NCBI GenBank assembly: GCA_018659145.1
Contig: JABJNB010000035.1
Location: 1-33,012 of the forward strand
Reading direction: 5' to 3'
Origin: Rickettsiales bacterium
GTDB lineage: Bacteria > Pseudomonadota > Alphaproteobacteria > Rickettsiales > JABIRX01
DNA: 33,012 nucleotides
This document shows positions 30,244-33,012 of this stretch, one piece after another. Position 1 is the stretch's first letter. Each line of letters begins with the position of its first letter. Made by a program: the position numbers and the translations under genes. The notes beneath the pieces are model-generated. The model saw only the letters and a list, made by a program, of their open reading frames with translations. It made no database searches and had not been told where the DNA came from.

Positions 30244-31152
30244 TTGAGCCAACCATATTCGATCCCCACTATAGATTCTAACGTTGCAAGCTTAGCGCCA
30301 AGCACCGTTAAGGATTACATCGAGCTAACCAAACCTGGGGTGCTGCTGCTTATAGTTTTTACAGCTATTACTGGCTTAATTATTGCAGAGCAGCCTGTTA
30401 ATTTGTTTGTTGGCATCACTATTATATTGAGCATAGGATTAGCTAGCTCTGGCTCTGCAGCTATTAACATGTGGTATGATCGTGATATTGATAAATTGAT
30501 GAAGCGAACCAAAAACCGTCCTGTTGCGACAGGTAGAATCACCCCGGATGATGCCTTGGCCTTTGGCGGAATTTTAATATTAATTTCAGCAATTTTAATG
30601 TTTTTAGCAAGCAACGCCTTAGCTACAATCATATTGCTGTTTGCCAGCTTTTTTTACATTTATATCTACACTATTTGGCTCAAGCGTATTACACCCCAGA
30701 ATATTGTAATAGGTGGCGCTGCAGGAGCATTTCCTCCGTTAATTAGCTATGCTGCAGCTACCAACTCTATTTCTTTAAATGCTGCCTTGTTATTTTTAAT
30801 TGTGTTTATTTGGACTCCTCCACATTTTTGGGCTTTGGCTCTTAAAAAAAACAATGATTATAAAGCTGCCAAGATACCTATGATGCCCTTGGCCAAAGGC
30901 ATTCCTTCAACAATTAATCAAATTATCTTTTATAGCATATTATTATGCAGCTTAACTTATTTACTCATGCTCTCAATGGAGCAGCTAGGCGTAATTTATT
31001 TGGTAGTTACAACATTACTCAATATCAAATTTCTGAGTCTGGCCCTTAAGGTAAAAAAAGATTGGGAGAAATATAGCATGAAATTATTCGGTTTTTCGAT
31101 CTTGTATCTCTTCCTTATTTTTGGTGTTATTAATTTAGAATTTTATATTTAG
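30244..31152 (+). CDS. ctaB: Protoheme IX farnesyltransferase
   Basis: CtaB (CyoE) attaches a farnesyl group to heme b, giving heme O, the precursor of heme A for the oxidase. It is a UbiA-family membrane prenyltransferase with about nine helices. The first Asp-rich motif is NMWYDRDIDKLMKRTKNRP; the second conserved block is YTIWLKRITPQNIVIGG followed by AGAFPP. The frame is open back to 30106 inside coxA, but that would add 46 unrelated residues. A TTG at 30244, one base after the coxA stop, gives 302 residues and places the DYIELTKPG start block where the family has it. I therefore chose TTG, coupled to coxA. Confidence 0.9.
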   Translation: MSQPYSIPTIDSNVASLAPSTVKDYIELTKPGVLLLIVFTAITGLIIAEQPVNLFVGITIILSIGLASSGSAAINMWYDRDIDKLMKRTKNRPVATGRITPDDALAFGGILILISAILMFLASNALATIILLFASFFYIYIYTIWLKRITPQNIVIGGAAGAFPPLISYAAATNSISLNAALLFLIVFIWTPPHFWALALKKNNDYKAAKIPMMPLAKGIPSTINQIIFYSILLCSLTYLLMLSMEQLGVIYLVVTTLLNIKFLSLALKVKKDWEKYSMKLFGFSILYLFLIFGVINLEFYI

Positions 31153-31155
31153 CAG

Positions 31156-32139
31156 ATGAATTTTTTTGATGAAGCTAGAATATATGTAAAAGCTGGTAAT
31201 GGAGGCAATGGCTCCTGCAGCTTTAGGCGCGAAGCGCATGTGGCCTTTGGTGGTCCAGATGGTGGTAATGGCGGTCGAGGCGGTCATGTTATTTTTAGGG
31301 GGAGCACAAACTTAAATACCTTAATCGATTTTAAATTTAAACAGCATTATAAAGCCAAGGCAGGTGGCCAGGGTAAAGGACAAAATCGTCATGGAGCCAA
31401 TGGTGAGGACGTTATTTTACAAGTGCCACTCGGTACACAAATATATGATGATGATGAGAATATATTATTTGATTTTGACAAGGCGGATCAAGAATATGTC
31501 CTGCTTAGAGGTGGCGAAGGGGGCCGAGGTAATGCATCCTTCAAATCTTCTGTAAATAGAGCTCCAAAAATATCAAATCCGGGCGATGTTACAGAAGAGG
31601 AAATTATACATCTAAGGCTTAAAATATTCTCAGATGTTGGGCTCGTTGGATTCCCCAATGCTGGAAAATCTACCTTAATTTCAGCCCTATCTAAAGCTCA
31701 GCCAAAAGTGGCAGATTACCCCTTCACCACATTAAAGCCATATTTAGGCGTTGTTGTATATGATGATAAAGACTTTGTTATTGCGGATATTCCAGGACTG
31801 ATAGAAGGTGCCAGCGACGGCATGGGGCTTGGCCATAAATTCCTCAAACATATTGAGCGCTGCAAAACCATCCTACATTTAATTGACGTCACAACACCAG
31901 ACCCGATCAAATCTTACCAAATTATTCGAAATGAGCTAACTAAATATTCTGATTTATTAATGGATAAAAAAGAAATTATTGTATTAAGCAAAATTGATCT
32001 AGTCACAGAAGAAGAATTGCCTGCGCTCGTAAAGCGGTTAGAGCAAGCCACTGAAAAAGAAGTCATTGCCATCTCTGCTGCTAGCCGAACTAATCTAGAA
32101 GAGTTAAAGCAAAGAATTGTACTAGAATTATTGGATTAA
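31156..32139 (+). CDS. obgE: GTPase Obg
   Basis: Obg is a ribosome-associated GTPase involved in large-subunit maturation and stress responses. The N-terminal Gly-rich Obg fold (about 1-157) has GNGGNGSCSFRREAHVAFGG and GGNGGRGGHV. The GTPase domain has G1 GFPNAGKST (near 165), switch I YPFTTLKP, G3 DIPGLIEGA, and G4-like SKIDL near 276. The protein ends at 327 residues, without the extra C-terminal domain found in some bacteria. It is the last gene of the cox cluster, three bases after ctaB. Beyond its stop codon the same frame stays open for 54 codons (to 32304). Confidence 0.95.
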   Translation: MNFFDEARIYVKAGNGGNGSCSFRREAHVAFGGPDGGNGGRGGHVIFRGSTNLNTLIDFKFKQHYKAKAGGQGKGQNRHGANGEDVILQVPLGTQIYDDDENILFDFDKADQEYVLLRGGEGGRGNASFKSSVNRAPKISNPGDVTEEEIIHLRLKIFSDVGLVGFPNAGKSTLISALSKAQPKVADYPFTTLKPYLGVVVYDDKDFVIADIPGLIEGASDGMGLGHKFLKHIERCKTILHLIDVTTPDPIKSYQIIRNELTKYSDLLMDKKEIIVLSKIDLVTEEELPALVKRLEQATEKEVIAISAASRTNLEELKQRIVLELLD

Positions 32140-32302
32140 TTTATTCTAGTATTACCTACCCAGATCACGGCCTTAGCTTTTCCTGAGAACGAATTTGCTG
32201 TAGAGCCTGTTACGCCGCTAGATCCGACCAAAACTCCTGATGCAGATCAAGACTGCGTCACAAAAAATCACAAAGCACCATCCTTCGTAGGGGCGAGCCC
32301 AT

Positions 32303-32463
32303 AAGGCTGTGTCGCAATATAATTGCGAAAGAGTTTTTTGATAAAGACTTTGGATTTATGGAATGCTTTTGCACGGATATCCGAAGCTATTGGAAAAGAA
32401 TATTTTATAACAAGACATGTCTTTAGCGGTAAAGGCTTTCTAATTATATTACGACACAACCTG
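32303..32463. repeat. Palindromic repeat, family P2 (complete, MITE-like)
   Basis: The left end AAGGCTGTGTCGCAATATAA (32303-32322) is the near-exact inverse of the right end TTATATTACGACACAACCT. The arms, each about 75 bases, remain complementary inward with scattered changes and meet near CGGATATCCG (32374-32383), itself a perfect palindrome. The right arm matches 351-424 and 6104-6181. There is no transposase inside. Size, terminal inverted repeats and copy number fit a miniature inverted-repeat element. Confidence 0.8.
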
Positions 32464-32550
32464 TTAGAGGGGAAGAAAAAAGCAGGAGAGCAGAGGGAGG
32501 CCAAAAATGTTGCTCTATAATATGAGGTGTATATATACACCCAGATTTAA

Positions 32551-32600
32551 AATCCCGTCCCGAATTAAAATTATAGTAATTAATATTTAAAATATTTTGT
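32551..32600. repeat. Diverged partial P2 left arm
   Basis: ATCCCGTCCCGAATTAAAATT and the downstream AAATATTTTGTAAC resemble 6024-6093 of the P2 copy (CCCGTCTCAAATCAAAATT and AAATATTTTGCAC), with a deletion between. It ends a few bases before the ankyrin gene start, so repeat DNA may form its 5' leader. Confidence 0.4.
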
Positions 32601-32603
32601 AAC

Positions 32604-33012
32604 ATGAGATACCAAGAAAAAAAAGCCCAAACAGAAGGGCAAAAAATTCAGGCAATAGCATTGCTTAATCAATTTATGCAAGATGAAGGTTTTCGTGTTA
32701 ATGGTATTTCTGTTCCATTTACGTTAGCTAATTTTGCCCCAGGACATCCAAACACCGTTGCTCAATTAATTGAAGAAGGAGATACATTGCTTATTAGAGC
32801 GGCTAAAAGAGGTAGGTTAGATCTTGCTCATATCTTAATAGATCAGCTAAAAACAAACCCAAGCCAGGCTAGAGCAAATGATAGAAGAACGCCTTTGTTG
32901 ATCGCGTCGGAAGAAGGTCGTGTAGCAGTAGTAGATTTGTTGTTAGGTAGAGGAGCAGATGTTAATCAGGCTAGAACCTCTGATGGAACAACGCCTTTGC
33001 TGATGGCATCAA
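32604..33012 (+). CDS. Ankyrin-repeat protein (5' part, runs off the window)
   Basis: An open frame begins with ATG at 32604 and has no stop before the window ends (136 codons seen). After about 55 residues, ankyrin repeats begin: DTLLIRAAKRGRLDLAHILI, then RRTPLLIASEEGRVAVVDLL followed by GRGADVN, and then the next TPLLMAS. The TPLxxA and GADVN blocks are the ankyrin consensus. There is no signal peptide. Ankyrin proteins are frequent type IV secretion effectors in Rickettsiales, but nothing visible here proves secretion. The gene is preceded by a diverged P2 repeat rather than a clear promoter or Shine-Dalgarno. Confidence 0.88.
   Translation, partial: MRYQEKKAQTEGQKIQAIALLNQFMQDEGFRVNGISVPFTLANFAPGHPNTVAQLIEEGDTLLIRAAKRGRLDLAHILIDQLKTNPSQARANDRRTPLLIASEEGRVAVVDLLLGRGADVNQARTSDGTTPLLMAS

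Larger units (their letters stand above)
32140..32603. other. Spacer with in-frame obgE continuation and composite repeats
   Basis: After the obgE stop the same frame runs open from 32140 to a TAA at 32302-32304. It encodes a Pro/Asp/Thr-rich stretch (including FPENEFAVEPVTPLDPTKTP). A P1-like half (GTAGGGGCGAGCCC, 32286-32299), a complete P2 palindrome (32303-32463) and a partial P2 left arm (32551-32600) follow. Open frames crossing the palindrome on both strands look like by-products of the repeat. Confidence 0.45.

Noticed and set aside
32268..32540. Open frames of 90 and 65 codons on opposite strands
   Set aside because: Both run through the P2 palindrome, whose arms are complementary; they have no family resemblance and no ribosome site.

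Overview
The window is AT-rich chromosomal DNA of an alphaproteobacterium, most likely a member of the order Rickettsiales. The grounds are: a VirB2/VirB4 pair of a vir-type secretion system lying apart from other vir genes, the hemJ-rho pair, short cox/ctaB/obg and cca clusters of alphaproteobacterial type, an ankyrin-repeat gene, weak Shine-Dalgarno sites, and intergenic DNA rich in palindromic repeats. Intact carAB and ilvC mean this is not a strongly reduced Rickettsia-like genome; a protist-associated, Midichloria/Jidaibacter-like lineage would fit, but that is inference.

Layout. 1-646: repeat-rich DNA. 647-5602 (-): a giant 1651-residue protein of unknown function with an internal tandem duplication. 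5621-6202: repeats. Then minus-strand rpmE (L31), thiD and glmM, with a 65-bp glmM/thiD overlap. 9291-12501 (-): holB-metG-pilin-like gene, a tight operon. From 12614 the genes turn to the plus strand: ilvC, a TraX-like gene overlapping hemJ, rho, mdh. 17707-19152 (-): cca and a small DUF6111-like membrane protein. 19147-23125 (+): a DciA/DUF721-like gene, virB2, virB4 and an unknown 135-residue gene. 23217-27666 (+): carA-carB. 27834-32139 (+): coxB-coxA-ctaB-obgE, nearly gapless. 32604 to the end: start of an ankyrin-repeat protein.

How the genes relate. Most are housekeeping: respiration (cox, ctaB, hemJ, mdh), translation (metG, rpmE, cca, obgE), replication (holB, DciA-like), envelope precursor (glmM), pyrimidine/arginine precursor (carAB) and one branched-chain amino-acid step (ilvC). 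The host-interaction side consists of virB2/virB4, the ankyrin protein, the giant protein (possible secreted substrate, unproven), a TraX-like pilin-modification enzyme and a pseudopilin-like protein.

The most unusual signals are three families of imperfect palindromic repeats that recur between genes (one MITE-like), a strong hairpin between virB2 and virB4, two start codons meeting head-to-head in ATGCAT, the duplication in the giant protein, and a long in-frame open stretch just beyond the obgE stop. I saw no CRISPR array, rRNA, tRNA or intact transposase.
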